From Globomyces pollinis-pini (Eukaryota; Chytridiomycota; Chytridiomycetes; Rhizophydiales; Globomycetaceae): DNA of 26,653 nucleotides. The DNA is taken from the NCBI GenBank assembly GCA_025399215.1, contig MU621311.1, positions 1 to 26,653 of the forward strand, written 5' to 3'. The translations under genes were made by a program, and so were the position numbers. Under the pieces are notes generated by a model. That model worked only from the letters and a program-made list of their open reading frames with translations. It did not search any database and was not told where the DNA came from. Within the stretch, counting starts at the first letter, position 1. Every line of letters starts with the position of its first letter. Positions 1 to 11,501 of the stretch are shown one piece after another.

Positions 1-2289
1 GAAAAAGTCATGTTTAAGTTTAGAATCAGATTCTTTACATAATCTAATTGGCGTTGAATATTCTCTGTTCTCGTTCTGCTGGTATCGTGTATTAACTTTT
101 TCGTTTTTTGCAGATGTCACTGAAAATGCATCAATGTGTTGCTGTATATATGGTGAATTTGAATTTTCAGGGAATCTTCTTTTACCTTCCCGTCCAAATG
201 GTTCAATAATGATGTGATTGTTTTTTGAGGATGTGTCAGCAAATATCTCTTCAAGTTTGGACAATGACTCATTAGATGGTGGAGGAAGTAACTGGCCATT
301 GGCTTTAAAAAAGCCTGTATATACTCCCGTTGGTTCCGCCGAGTGAAACCCAGAAAATTCTGGAACGCATCTTAAATGTGTGCCATTCTGATCATTTAAA
401 TGCGTTTCAGATGCATCTCTAATTAACCCAATATCTAGGCCTTTTACCTGTGAAGGCTCTTGAGAGTTTTCTGACTGCTTTGGAAAAGACAAATTGGCTA
501 AAAGTTGTGAGGATATATCTGCATCATAAAATTCATCTTCGAGTTGTGATGAAAAATTCTTCTTGGATATCATATTGGAAGATACTAGTGGTACATCTTC
601 ATTGTTACTCTTCGCATAATCTTTTACAACCAATGACACATTTTCTGGTATATTCAAGTGTTCGGTGCAATCTATGGATGTTGATCCTAACGAAACACCT
701 CCTTCTCCGCTTAACGGAGAGTGCAGGTCAATTTTAACTTGATCTTGAACTTCTGTTTTTGATGTGTTTAACGATTTTAATTCAGTCTCAACAGGACTCC
801 CGAAAGTCTGTGATTCTTCCAGTATCTATCAGTCAGTAAAAATGAAGTCACTTGAGAAATTATATCAAACGATTTTGAATAATTAGGCTTTAATTGTAAT
901 GGGTAAGAAAGTGAACTAGTAGATGATGACTTTGTCGTTATGGATTGGGATTTGGTGCTTGTAGTCGGTATGATTTTAAAAGGTGATGAGACTTTCAATC
1001 CACTGTGATGATTTGTGCGGTTCACTTTCGGGGTTTGATGCAATTTAGGTGGTACTTGCGCGAAAGTTTTCAAGAAAACGGCTTGTCTTTTGTCAGCAGT
1101 TTTGGGGGTAGATGGAAACTCACTCCACTTTAAAAGTTTAGGAGTAAATTCAGCATCTGGATTTTTGATTTGACTATTAAGAAACTTTTCTTTCCTAGAA
1201 GTAAAGCCGGATCTTATTGGTGTTTTAAAGGATTGTAAATGAGAATTGTCACCAATTTTTGGAGCTGCTGGATCTTCTTCATAATCAGTAGAACACATTT
1301 GGGTATTCGATTCATTTTTTACACATTCATTCGTTAAATCTCCATCGTTTTGTTGTTTTGGTTGGCCATCACATTGAATTTGAGTTTGTATAGAATCAAC
1401 CACTTGCTTCGTTATCACAGTCATGATCCAGTCACATGTTTCAGTCATGACTAATAAGAGCGACATATTTAATACATTTGATGCGATACTTGCTGGTGAA
1501 TTAACGTTCGATTTCAACTGGTGGTAGTACTTTGGGGTAACATTCACACATTGAACTTCCTCATCAGATGGTGTTTGAAAACTATACCCTGATAGTTTAG
1601 TGTCAATTCTGACTGGAAGATTGGTTGTTTCAGATAATACTAATTTCGGTTTCCGAGATTTTGACTGCTCCTTAGCAACTTCAAAAATAGATTGATTTGG
1701 ATTTTTAGTGCCTAATGAACCATGAAACTTCTCATATCTAGACATGATAGAATGGTCATCTAAAAGTGCATTTTCGAATTTTTGTTTTCTGGTAGTCCCA
1801 ACCGAACTATCGGACGAAAACAAAGATAACCTAGGTTTACCTCGATTGATTTGATTTCTTTGTCGCTTCTGTGCAATTATTTAGCTTTATTGTGTAAATA
1901 CTTACAGAGTAAAAATAGTTTTTGGAAGGTTCACTTCTACTTGTTGAATCAGATATTAGTTTTGCAGATGAATTTGATTTCTTTCTTTTATTTGAACTTC
2001 GGTTATCTGAATATTGAAGTGAATTTGGAAACAATATTGGACTAGTAGAGGAATTCAACTCTGGCGTTATGCGTTCATTAGAAATTTTTGAAGGAGTTTC
2101 TAGTAAGTGGTTTGAATAATTGCTTTGATTTCGAAGATAATTCATTACATTTGTTGGAGAGGAAAACCACTTTGATTTGTCATTCGGGGTTTCTAAAGAT
2201 GGAGACCATAACAAATCAGACTGATTCCGCACCTTCGAGTTATTTCTATTAGTCTTTGAAAGACCATCGGTGGTAGATTCCAGCTCCAT
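1..2289 (-). CDS. BRCA2: BRCA2-like recombination mediator, 5' part (3' end beyond window)
   Basis: Exons 2289-1906, 1868-852 and about 825 (or 807)-1, open to the window edge; roughly 740 residues are visible. BRCA2 proteins load RAD51 onto single-stranded DNA during homologous recombination. Most of the visible part is low-complexity, Ser/Asn-rich, as in BRCA2 N-termini. Near residue 650 (about 239-318) lies a BRC-type repeat: GFFKANG, then ESLSKLEEIF. This carries the FxxA RAD51-contact motif and the second hydrophobic (LFDE-like, here IFAD) motif at BRC spacing. Near residue 25 is DLLWSPSLETP followed by NVMNYL, resembling a conserved W-S-S-L-x-T-P element before the BRC repeats of animal BRCA2. 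The helical/OB-fold DNA-binding domain would lie left of the window and is not seen. Intron 1 is 37 nt; intron 2 is 26 or 44 nt (two in-frame acceptors). The family call rests on short motifs, so it is probable rather than certain. Confidence 0.7.
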
Positions 2290-2406
2290 AAATTTTAGAA
2301 AAAATTAACTTTGTCGGACAAGAGAGCAGTAAAATATCTTGCAATTGCTTAGCATTGAAAACGTAAATGAACAGATTAGAAACGAATGTTTTATTTCAAT
2401 AATCAA

Positions 2407-5071
2407 TCAATTGTATAATTTTCCTGTTTGGAAAGGTCTTACCAACTTTGGTTTATTGAGTGCGATCTTCCCATACTCTTCATCATCTATTGTATCTTTT
2501 GATTCTCCTACTTTTCCCATCAGATCTAGCTTTACCCAGAAATCTAACATATCAAACGATGTCACAAATCCACCATAAAGGGTAGGATTGGAGCATACCA
2601 TCAGTTGAAAATACAATCTATTGGTGGCAATCCTAACTGCTGGGGATATTAATCTTTTGGAAAATAGCCATGGAGCCGTCATTGCTATAGATAGAACTGC
2701 TAAAAAAATATCCGTGCCAGCAAAAATAAGACCAAAAATGTGTCCTGACGGTCCAATTCTTAAAGTAACGGAATTCTCTGATATCACTCTCGATTCGCAT
2801 TTGGTTCCTTTTATACTAAAATATCTTTGAATAGAGCTTCGTAATAAAATGGAATGTAATGTTTCTATACCAGCAGAAAGTAAAGGAGGACTGATAGTCT
2901 GCGTATTCGTGGTAGTCCACCATATTAATGGATTAATTGCGGAAGGAAACGTGGAGGGAAGTATCTGGCTTGTGATTTTTCCACCATACATGTAATTTAA
3001 TGCATTATAAAGCTTGGACATATTTGCTGGCTCCAGGCTTTCTACAACATCAGAACTCTTGATAGATATTGATGCTGGTGTCCCATCTAGAATAAATTTT
3101 GGTTATATTTACCAGTCATATAAGCCGCTAACACATTTGCATGTCTAAAATCGGTAATTTCCGTGTAGCAGGTGGGATAGAAGATTGCAGAATTCGATTG
3201 AGAGCCTCCGCACACTTTTCGAACGGTCAAAACGTTGGATAGTCCAATCTTGTCCTCCGTTCGATTAAGATAAGTAACTAATGAAAAGGCAGGGCTTGAA
3301 CTGACTGAATCAGAGAGAAGAACAGCAGCTGCAGTATCCAACCCCCACTTTTCAAAATCGCTTGAAGTAATTCCTGGTGAGCAGGAGCATACAGTAGATA
3401 TATTTGCACTGTAACCGGCACCTATAATGGTACTGCTATCTACAACTGGATCCATTAATTGAGGTGACATAACAAATGATGTAAAATCCACTGCTTCTTC
3501 TGAGCGTAAAGTTCCTAATACTGTTCCAAATAACACCTCAGCCACCCCAAACTGATTATTTGCAGTAGGATAACCTCGATCATATGAGTTGTCATCGTCT
3601 ATATAAACTGTACATGATACCCATTCTCCCTTCTCATAAATATTGTAGGAATACATTTGAATTGTCGTTAGCGGTATTAGTATAATAGCCAAAAGGTAGA
3701 GAACCCATATATATGAGAGTATAGTCAATGGTTTTCGAAGAATACTTTTAATCGATAGTTTGTCGACATATGATGTTTTTTCAAATGCATTTGCTTGATA
3801 AAATCCATATATTGCTATACTATAACCCTTCCGACCTGTCATCATAAATCCAATCAAAATCGACAATCCTGAATCTAACGCATAGGAAGTTACTAGGTGA
3901 TTTAAGAACATCCAGAATAACAACCACACCGGACTTGCATTATATAACAATCCTTTTCCGAATGGAATAAAAGCTCCATCTTTACTATAACATGTTTCGA
4001 TGAACACCAGTAGTAAACTGTTCATCAAAATAGACAATAGGGGGTATCGAATAGACCAAATCTTAAATGGCACCGTTTCTACAACCTCTTTAGCGTACCC
4101 TCTTTGTTCAGTGTCTAGGGTGCTTTTCCTTGAACTGCTATATTTCTTTTCCAATTTTTCGTTTTGCATCTTTACGACAGAAAAATCACCTTCAATTAAA
4201 AGCTGTTACATTACCTATTCCTAATGACTGAGCAGATGCATTGTCTTTTATTGACGGTGAGCATGGTTCAGATGATAGTGGTGAATGAGTGGTTGGAGAT
4301 TGAGCCACAGATAGCCTGTTGTAAGGTTTCAAGGATGTAGATTCGGTAGAAATTGGAGACAGTGGAATCAATACTTTCGAATGAGCAATTCTTTCCAAGG
4401 GCTTGATTTGAAGTTCCGCAGGTTTCGCTTCCTTTCTAATAGAATCTGGTGATGCTTGTAAGTTGCTAGTCATGTAATCCAAAGATTCGGGCTTTTCAGG
4501 AATTGGCTCTTTTTGCCTTAACTGGACTTTCAATGGAAGTCGGTCCGTGTCTTCTTTTACATTTTCTAACGATAGTTTTTTATCTTTCCTATAACTTCGA
4601 TGCTGATTATCTGACTGTGCATTTGGATCTGAAGATTGACTAACACCAAAAGAACTTTTCATTGCAGCTATTGAGCTCTTCATATTATCAAGGAAATCTA
4701 GATTTTAGATAATTAAGTTTACGAATATCTGCAGTTGATTCCGTAATTTGAGCTTGAGATCCAAATGATTTTTTCAGAATTGACTTTTGAACTGGTTTAT
4801 CTAATTGCATTGCACTACCAATATTTGTCTGGTCATTCAAACTCATCATTCGTTTTGGATTAGGTAATTTTTTTGGTCTATTTGATGAGTTGGATTTAAT
4901 AGAATTGTTATCGCCCTCCGCTTGAAATTAGTCAACAATATATTTTCTACCTATCAGACGTGTCTGATTTGTTGTTGATTGTACTGACCCTGTTGGAACT
5001 GAAGAGTCTATCGTATTTAAAAAAACTGATTTACCTATTTCCTGTTCTCTTTTGGTATTTTGTTCTTCCAT
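2407..5071 (-). CDS. Unrecognised multi-pass membrane protein (838 aa)
   Basis: Exons 5071-5035, 5007-4951, 4920-4723, 4697-4210, 4169-3113 and 3086-2407; introns of 27, 30, 25, 40 and 26 nt keep one frame throughout. Residues 1-260 are a polar Ser/Lys-rich cytoplasmic-type tail with SP and TP sites. Hydrophobic segments follow: one at SIRYPLLSILMNSLLLVF, a pair at VWLLFWMFLNHLV and LSILIGFMM, another at ILSYIWVLYLLAIILI, then a long loop with several Cys (including VCSCSP) and one Asn-glycosylation sequon (NRTE), and a late segment at GLIFAGTDIFLAVLSIAM. That gives about five membrane spans with a large, probably extracellular, Cys-containing domain. I do not recognise the family. It lies between the BRCA2-like gene (same strand, 117 bp away) and SPO11 (divergent). 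Confidence 0.7.
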
Positions 5072-5375
5072 TTTTTTAAAATTAAAGTCAACAATATCGC
5101 GTCGTGTTGTGTTATTTTACTTATCAACAATATCAATTGCTATTGAATGAAGTAAATAGAGTATGCAACTCAAGCTATCACAAATAACAAACTACATATT
5201 AAATTTTAAAGTTTGATTCACATTCCATCAAGCATTAAAATAGTTTCTGATGAAATTTAATCAATTGATTTAATTTTATAAACAAAATCAATTGTTGGTA
5301 ATGAGTTTAAATTATTGATTCAAGTTGATGATGAGTTCAAATTTGTCTCAAAAAAATTTGAAATTTGTCTCTAGG
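5072..5375. other. Divergent intergenic region between the membrane protein gene and SPO11
   Basis: About 300 bp, very AT-rich, with many TCAA/TTGA and ATTGA-type words. I see no convincing coding frame, RNA gene or defined promoter element. It must hold the 5' regions of both flanking genes. Confidence 0.6.
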
Positions 5376-6981
5376 ATGCAAAAAATTGAAATCTGTCAAT
5401 TATCGGAAAGGATCATTGTTAAAGATAGGTATTCATAAAATGATACTGATATCAAGATACTGGTTAATGAATCGTATCAAAAAGATTTTATATGAAGCAG
5501 AGTCTCGTCCTGTTGGTTTACTCATGGTATCTCGTCAAACATCAGAGTAACTTTAACTTGTTAATTTAATAGAAATATGTTTGTAAATTCAAGTCAATTG
5601 TTGAATCAAAATTCAATCAAATTCAAATTAGTCTCTTCAATTAGACAAAACCAATTCAGTAAGATTTTAACGTGATTAACTCAAGACCGATTCATATACA
5701 TATTAAAGCTTATTCTGGAATTGCTAATGTCGGATACATTTATGACGAAGAGAGATATCTATTATCAGAATGTTTTACTATTCAAAAATCAAGTGACAGT
5801 CGATCAAGTAAGTAAATCCATCTTGGTACTTATTATAGGTAAGTGATATATAATGTTTATTAATAGGTTGTGAATGATTTGTGCTGTACCTTCAACGTGT
5901 CTCGATATCAACTACAAATAGTAAGTTTATCCTTCTGATTTTGTTCAGCGAGCGTGTAACAAAGGCTTAATAAGTGGTCCGATTCAATTAATTCTAAAAA
6001 GTGGGGTTGTTCTAGATGCCAGTCAATCTGTAATCAAATATGCAAAACCTAACAAAATACAGGTCATCAGTATTCCTGACGTAGAAGATGTAAAGCCTTG
6101 ACAAGATTATATTTACAATAGATTGAAGCAATTCAAACATCAAGTCGTTGGATTTTGATTGTGGAAAAGGATGCAATTTTTCAATCATTTATATCAAATG
6201 CATTCCATCAAACTCATCCTAATACTATTCTTATAACAGTATCAAAAAAATTTATTTGATGCATAGGGAAAGGGATATCCTGATGTTGCTACCAGATCAT
6301 TAATATTCAAGTTATCAAATGAACTACAACGTGAACAACCACATTTGGTACCTGATTTTGAATTTTGGGATGAAACAACCAATAATTTGGAATCAAAATC
6401 TACTGGAGATGATTTAAATCATGCCTATAACTTTTGGATCGATGAAGATTTAATAGAAACTGGTAAATAAATTTCTAAACTCACACGCGTTATATAGATG
6501 ATTTGAATAAAAACGCGAATGGTACATGGATATATTAATGACACTAGATACTGAAGAAAGTAAGTATCAATTCAAAATATCTGCATTAGTAGATGCTGAT
6601 CCAGATGGCATAGAAATACTATCATGTTACAAATTTGGATCAAAGGTTAATAGAGAGTTTTAACATTAGTCAATGGCATTTCAAGGTGATACGTTATCCT
6701 GTCCAAGAATCAAATGGATAGGGATTTATCCTAGCCAATGGATCCTTCAAGGGAAATCATCAATGATAAATCAATTGATTCAATTATCAACAAGAGATTA
6801 TAAAAAAGTTTGGAATATTCTTAGTCGTTCAAATATTCGAAACGATTCTCTCTTAAAGTAACTTAACTCACATTAAAAATTAATTAGAAACGAATTGTGT
6901 AGAATGATTCATTTAGGTTATAAATCCGAAATTCAAATTATTCCAATTTTCAAGTTGATTCAATTTCATTTGGAAATCTAG
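5376..6981 (+). CDS. SPO11: SPO11 meiotic recombination protein (topoisomerase VI A-like), with a 1-nt frame disruption
   Basis: Exons 5376-5428, 5457-5546, 5573-5658, 5686-5807, 5867-5920, 5949-6089, 6122-6238, 6267-6462, 6498-6645, 6670-6857 and 6888-6981; about 429 aa if the frame is intact. SPO11 makes the double-strand breaks that start meiotic recombination. The catalytic block TKRDIYYQ has the nucleophile candidate Tyr103, followed by LLFKNQVTVDQ. Then come KGLISG, the Toprim glutamate in VEKDAIFQ, GKGYPDVATR, the metal-binding acidic pair in LVDADPDGIEI, CYKFGSKSMAF, and a C-terminal KSEIQ. Introns are 24-35 nt except for one 59-nt double unit. In exon 9 (6498-6645) the frame DDLNK runs into REWYMDILMTLD only if one base is added at the A5 run (6509-6513), so this copy has a frameshift or a sequence error. 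Start chosen because upstream exons extend the SPO11 N-terminal helix region in frame. Confidence 0.9.
5808..5866 (+). other. Back-to-back double intron in SPO11
   Basis: Two intron-like units, 5808-5838 (31 nt) and 5839-5866 (28 nt), abut with no exon between. Each begins GTAAGT and ends in TATAG or AATAG. Protein conservation needs VTVDQ joined directly to VVNDL, so all 59 nt leave the mRNA. Removing the first unit alone would leave a fresh GTAAGT donor at the same junction. Confidence 0.75.
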
Positions 6982-7186
6982 GCGGAAACACTCCTTTAAT
7001 TTGGTACGTTATTCATTCTTACCGATATAGATCTCTAGTTTCATTAAAAATACAATAAAATAAGCTAAATTTTAAGAGTTAGATCTATGAGTGGTTGGTG
7101 AGGCTTTGTTTTTGTTTACATTTCAAAACTTTTCTAAACTTGAACAAATCAGACATGGACACATACCAGTTAAGAATGAATGAAAG

Positions 7187-7871
7187 ATTGATAATGGTAG
7201 AGATGAAAGTGATGATGAACTTTTCAAAGAATTAGAAGCTGATGATGATCATCTAATGGATCGAATGCGAGAACAAAGAATGTCGCAACTTAAAAGAGAG
7301 TAAAATACAAACAAGAATGATTGATCTTTTGAATAGACTTGCTTATCAAAAGAAAGTTAATGAAACTCGTTATGGAATCTATGAAACTATCACATCTGAA
7401 AAACAAGTCATGTTGGCTACCACAAATACCGCCAAATGTGTTAGTAATTACTTTATAAATTAATTCAAGTTCATTTTGGACATAAGGATTTCAGAAGATG
7501 TCATATCATGGATAAACATTTAGCAGTATGTTACCATAATCTAAACAGTTTTGTATAGATCATCGCAAGAAAACATCCAGATACAAAATTCATTAGAGTT
7601 GATGTAGAAAATGTCCCATTTTTAGTTGAAAAGATGGATTTAAAAGTCTTACCTTGTATCATCTCCTTTATCGATGGAATTGGTGTAGATCGATTGTTGG
7701 GATTTGAAGGTGTCAGTGAAAAGGATGAATTCAATACCTGGGAATTGGAAAAGCGATTAGCTCTCAACAGTAAAATCATGGATCATTTATTGATATGTAG
7801 AGGTTATTGAATTGGAAAAGATTGGGAAAATCATTAAATTTGCTGAACCTGAAGATAGTGATGATGACTAA
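7187..7871 (+). CDS. TXNDC9: TXNDC9/phosducin-like thioredoxin-fold protein, 5' end unresolved
   Basis: Exons 7187-7299, 7337-7443, 7470-7525, 7559-7769 and 7801-7871; introns 37, 26, 33 and 31 nt. TXNDC9 (yeast Plp1-type) proteins modulate the CCT chaperonin that folds actin and tubulin. In order: acidic helix DDELFKELEADDDHLMDRM; GIYETITSEKQV; thioredoxin-like strands with HFGHKDFRRCHIMDKHLA; ENVPFLVEKMDLKVLPCI with the cis-Pro; DGIGVDRLLGFEG; and the typical acidic tail EDSDDD before TAA. The start is unclear. The same frame is open upstream (LEQIRHGHIP, about 7139-7168) but is broken by TGA at 7181-7183, and no in-frame ATG precedes it. Either an 18-nt intron (7169-7186) or a longer 5' intron is needed. 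The gene is convergent with the kinase-GTPase gene, 142 bp away. Confidence 0.85.
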
Positions 7872-8013
7872 ATCAACCACCACTCGAGATGTATCCGTCT
7901 TCATACGTTTTAATAATCGACTACTTTTACTTTACTCACAATTTTTCTATTGAGTACCATATCATTAACGTTAATGAATATATTTTAATTTTAAGAGAAA
8001 CATCAATGCAACA

Positions 8014-11000
8014 TTACAACATTCGAACGACAGACGTAACAATACCAACTGCTACCAAGACTTGCTGATTATAAATACTAAAGCGACCAAGGGTATTGAA
8101 TTCGTACAATGTTTCCACACACATGGGAATGGTAGGGATAACATTGATCACTGATACATCTCCAGCTTGTACGAACTTTGGATTATCTTGTACTGTTAAC
8201 CCAGTATGACGATCCAGTTTTTGTAACAATTTGGATACTTGACAAGGTGTTGCAATATCATTAAACACAAATGAGTATACATATCCAGGATAAAAGGCTT
8301 TTGCATCGTAACAGATAGTTATTAGAGCTGTAAAAGATGATGTTTCAAAAACTGGTTTGTTAACTGCATCTGATAATATCATTCCAGGTGAAAACTGGTA
8401 ACTCATAGTGGGTGCCAGTTTGATTTTAATCCTCGAACCAGGTGTGGCAGTCATTAGACTATCCCTACCATTGAAAGTGTACAATCCTTCTATCGTAGAG
8501 TTGATATTTCCAGGTGCCAGATTAACCTTCATCCCGTTCTTCACAACACCAGTGTGTACAATTCCATACAAGTTGTATTGAAACCCAATACCTGCTTGAG
8601 TATCGCTTATAGCCACTCGAAGTGGTTTCACAGCATCAGGTACAATCTTCTCCATAGCATCTATAGCTTGCACCAAAGTAAGGACTTTGGGGACCTTGGC
8701 TCCATTACGCAATTCCCACCCATTACACCATTGAACTGGGGCCAGATCCAAAACATTCTCACCAGTTTCGGCAGAAACTGGTACAAAAATAACTGATGTA
8801 AATCCAATCACTTGTAGTAACTGACTAAACTCATGCCTGATGGTCTGATAGACACGTTCATCCCACTGCACTCGATCCATCTTGTTGACTGCCACAATCA
8901 TACGCGAAATTCCCATATTATATGCCAATAAAATATGTTTACGAGTTTGTCCTCGTGCTGATACAGATTGATGATATTCATTTAAATCGCTTGATATTGT
9001 CAATATGACAAACTCCGCCTACTGTAAATTCCAAGAAAAAAATACTTTAGATGTGCCTTCAATCAAATTCTTCAAAAAATCTTCATGGCCAGGTGTATCG
9101 TTGATCAACACTTTATATTTGCTGGAATGGAACTCCCATAAAGCGTCTGTGTTATCATTTGGATTCCAAGACTGATTGTACGTGGACTTAACCATCATCG
9201 ATAACTGATCACCTTTCTTGAACGAGGCTACATTCATATCACCCCTAACAAATGAAAAAAGTTATTGTTACGCTTGTTGACATAATTGACCGATTAAGGC
9301 TTTCTTACCAGTTTGGTTATCACCTAATACAATACAATGTAATGGTTTCATTTGACCAGGCACAAATATACTTTTTGGTCCTGCTTGACTTTTACTTAGT
9401 GACAATTTGGACATGGATGATTCTGGAGTTACTAATGACTTTTCAATCATATCTTCTACAATCAGATCCAATTGATTTGTTGACATGGGTCGCTTGGCAA
9501 ACCGCTGATTAAAAGAATGTAACACTAATCCTAAATGATCGGATGATACAATGTTAAATCTGGGTGAGACAATCAATCGCAGTTTTTCTTCGTCAATATT
9601 TCTATTGTTTTTGTAAACTTTTAAAAACGCATGTAAAAATTTTGGCCAATCAATTGAACCTTCCAACCCAATATTTGCAAACAACTGCTGCCCTAATGGG
9701 GCAGAGTTAGACGACCGCACAGTTGATTTTTCATTTAAATCTGTTAAAGATCCAGATGGTGATTCTGCTTTGGTCGACTCTCGACATTTCGTTACAATTT
9801 CTTCTACAAAATCCAATAAATCCTCTTCCCAGACCTCCAAATCACCTTCCAATGGTACACGATCTTTGAAAAGGGTCTTATTAATAAGTGTGGGTGTGAC
9901 TTGACTGGCTCTAGGTTTAATTAATCCAAAAAACATGCTCCTATCCCAGGGCATGTTTTCATTATACATGGCCATAAATTTATCAGCAAATATGGAATAA
10001 CTAATTGGAGATTTTAAATTCAGATGTTCAAAAATATATCCTCCAGCAGTTGCTTTTGTCATTTCAGACATTTTACTGGCTAAAACATGTCAATATGAAA
10101 TCAAGAATACCTGTAAAAACTGAAGAAGCAGGCATAACTTGTTCTAAAATATCAATTTAATAAACAAAGTACCAAAGCGTTTTCTAGCCAACAATTTACT
10201 AGTTTGCATTGAACGAGGAGCGACAACGAAAACAGATTCATCAAACGTCTCCAATAATTCCAAAATCTGAGATATCACCCATCGATTTGATGGTATTTCT
10301 TCCAAAGTTTTTGAAATAAGAAACTGCAAGTTTTGATGAACTCCATTCTCTAACTATATTAAAATTCTTCAATTTGTAACCTTCCAAGAACTTGATTTTA
10401 TGTTTTAAAGATTTTTGCATGCCATTCCATAAGAAAGGATAATTCTCTTTGAAAGTAACATGAACTAGAGTATTTCCAAATGCATATATATCAAATGCTT
10501 TTGTTTTCTAACATAAATAATACAAAATACAAAACCTTGTTGGATCGTTTATGTTCTGGTGCAATATAACCAGGAGTCATAAACACTTGATCAGTTGATC
10601 CATCCTTTCTTGTTGATCCAAAATCAGATAGTTTGGCTATCAATGGGGAATCAGGGCTTTCACGATGAAGCAGTATATTATCTGCCTTGACATCTAGATG
10701 TACCATATTTAATTGCTCATGTAAATATTCAATTCCTAATCATAAATTCTCCAATTCAAACCTTTTGCTGCCATTAATAAAATCGAAGAACGATGATTTA
10801 ATACAAATTCTACAGTCTCTTGTTCAATATTGCCTACATTTATGAGTTTATTAACAGGAATACCTTTATTCTTCAAGTATTGTCCTAAAGTTCCCATATT
10901 CATAAACTCCAATAACAAAGCACTACGAGGGATTTCATCCTCCTGATCCGGTAAGTGAAATTGCACTCCATCAATATATCCAACTGAATTCACACAATAT

Positions 11001-11251
11001 TCACATTTGAGTTGCTTCATGACCAATAATTCCGTATGAATCAATCCTTCATGCTCAGACAATATTGGTACTTTCGCAACTATTTGATAATATATCAGTA
11101 TTTAAAGATAAATACCAGCTTTTTTGCCTTTGAAGTTTGCAAGATATACACCTTTGATTTAATGTTGATTGTTAATCATACCTCCACAACCTCCTGAACC
11201 AGCAAGCTTTCGCTCGATGGTCAAGTCCATCTTATACAAAACACTAGCCAT
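8014..11251 (-). CDS. Protein kinase fused to a degenerate eEF1A-like GTPase (990 aa)
   Basis: Ten exons: 11251-11182, 11151-11116, 11079-10762, 10735-10536, 10507-10355, 10323-10173, 10143-10111, 10079-9272, 9244-9046 and 9018-8014. Residues 1-285 form a complete kinase: glycine loop GSGGCGGV (18-25), Lys38 in [12 protein letters not shown] (Asp156), DFG (179-181), APE (200-202). Residues 310-560 are an unrecognised region. Residues 568-990 match eEF1A: DTPGHEDF (639-646), RGQTRKH, NKMD (701-704), then domains 2 and 3 ending near PMCVET and LGRF. The P-loop reads GDNQTGKK (573-580), with Lys replacing the Ser/Thr after GK, and the ERERGIT switch I sequence is absent; nucleotide hydrolysis is probably lost. 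Kinase and GTPase parts join through a 29-nt intron (10144-10172) that keeps the frame. The unfused reading would stop 8 bp before the next ATG, much closer than neighbouring genes here. Confidence 0.8.
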
Positions 11252-11501
11252 TTCTGAGTTGACTTCTTCTCAATTATGATAAGTATAAAATGTCACTGGT
11301 AAATTGGTAGTGGCTTTTGAAACTTCAACTTCCAAAAGAAGATATTTGTATCACTTGGACTTAGACTTAGAAATGTTATTTGAGATCTCTATTGGAGATC
11401 ATGAATTATGATTTTTTAAGAATACTACATATACGAACCTAAGTAAAGGTTATATCTCCATAAATGGAATAAAAATTCTGTTTGAGAAGCATAAGATTAT
11501 A

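Noticed and set aside
8014..9237. Annotating the GTPase as HBS1 or eRF3
   Set aside because: Domains 2 and 3 resemble eEF1A itself more closely (PMCVET, LGRF), and the N-terminal region is a kinase plus an unknown segment, unlike HBS1.
10144..10329. Reading the kinase as a separate gene that ends at 10144
   Set aside because: The stop is only 8 bp before the next in-frame ATG on the same strand, and a 29-nt intron with normal signals (10172-10144) removes it and keeps the frame into the downstream exons.
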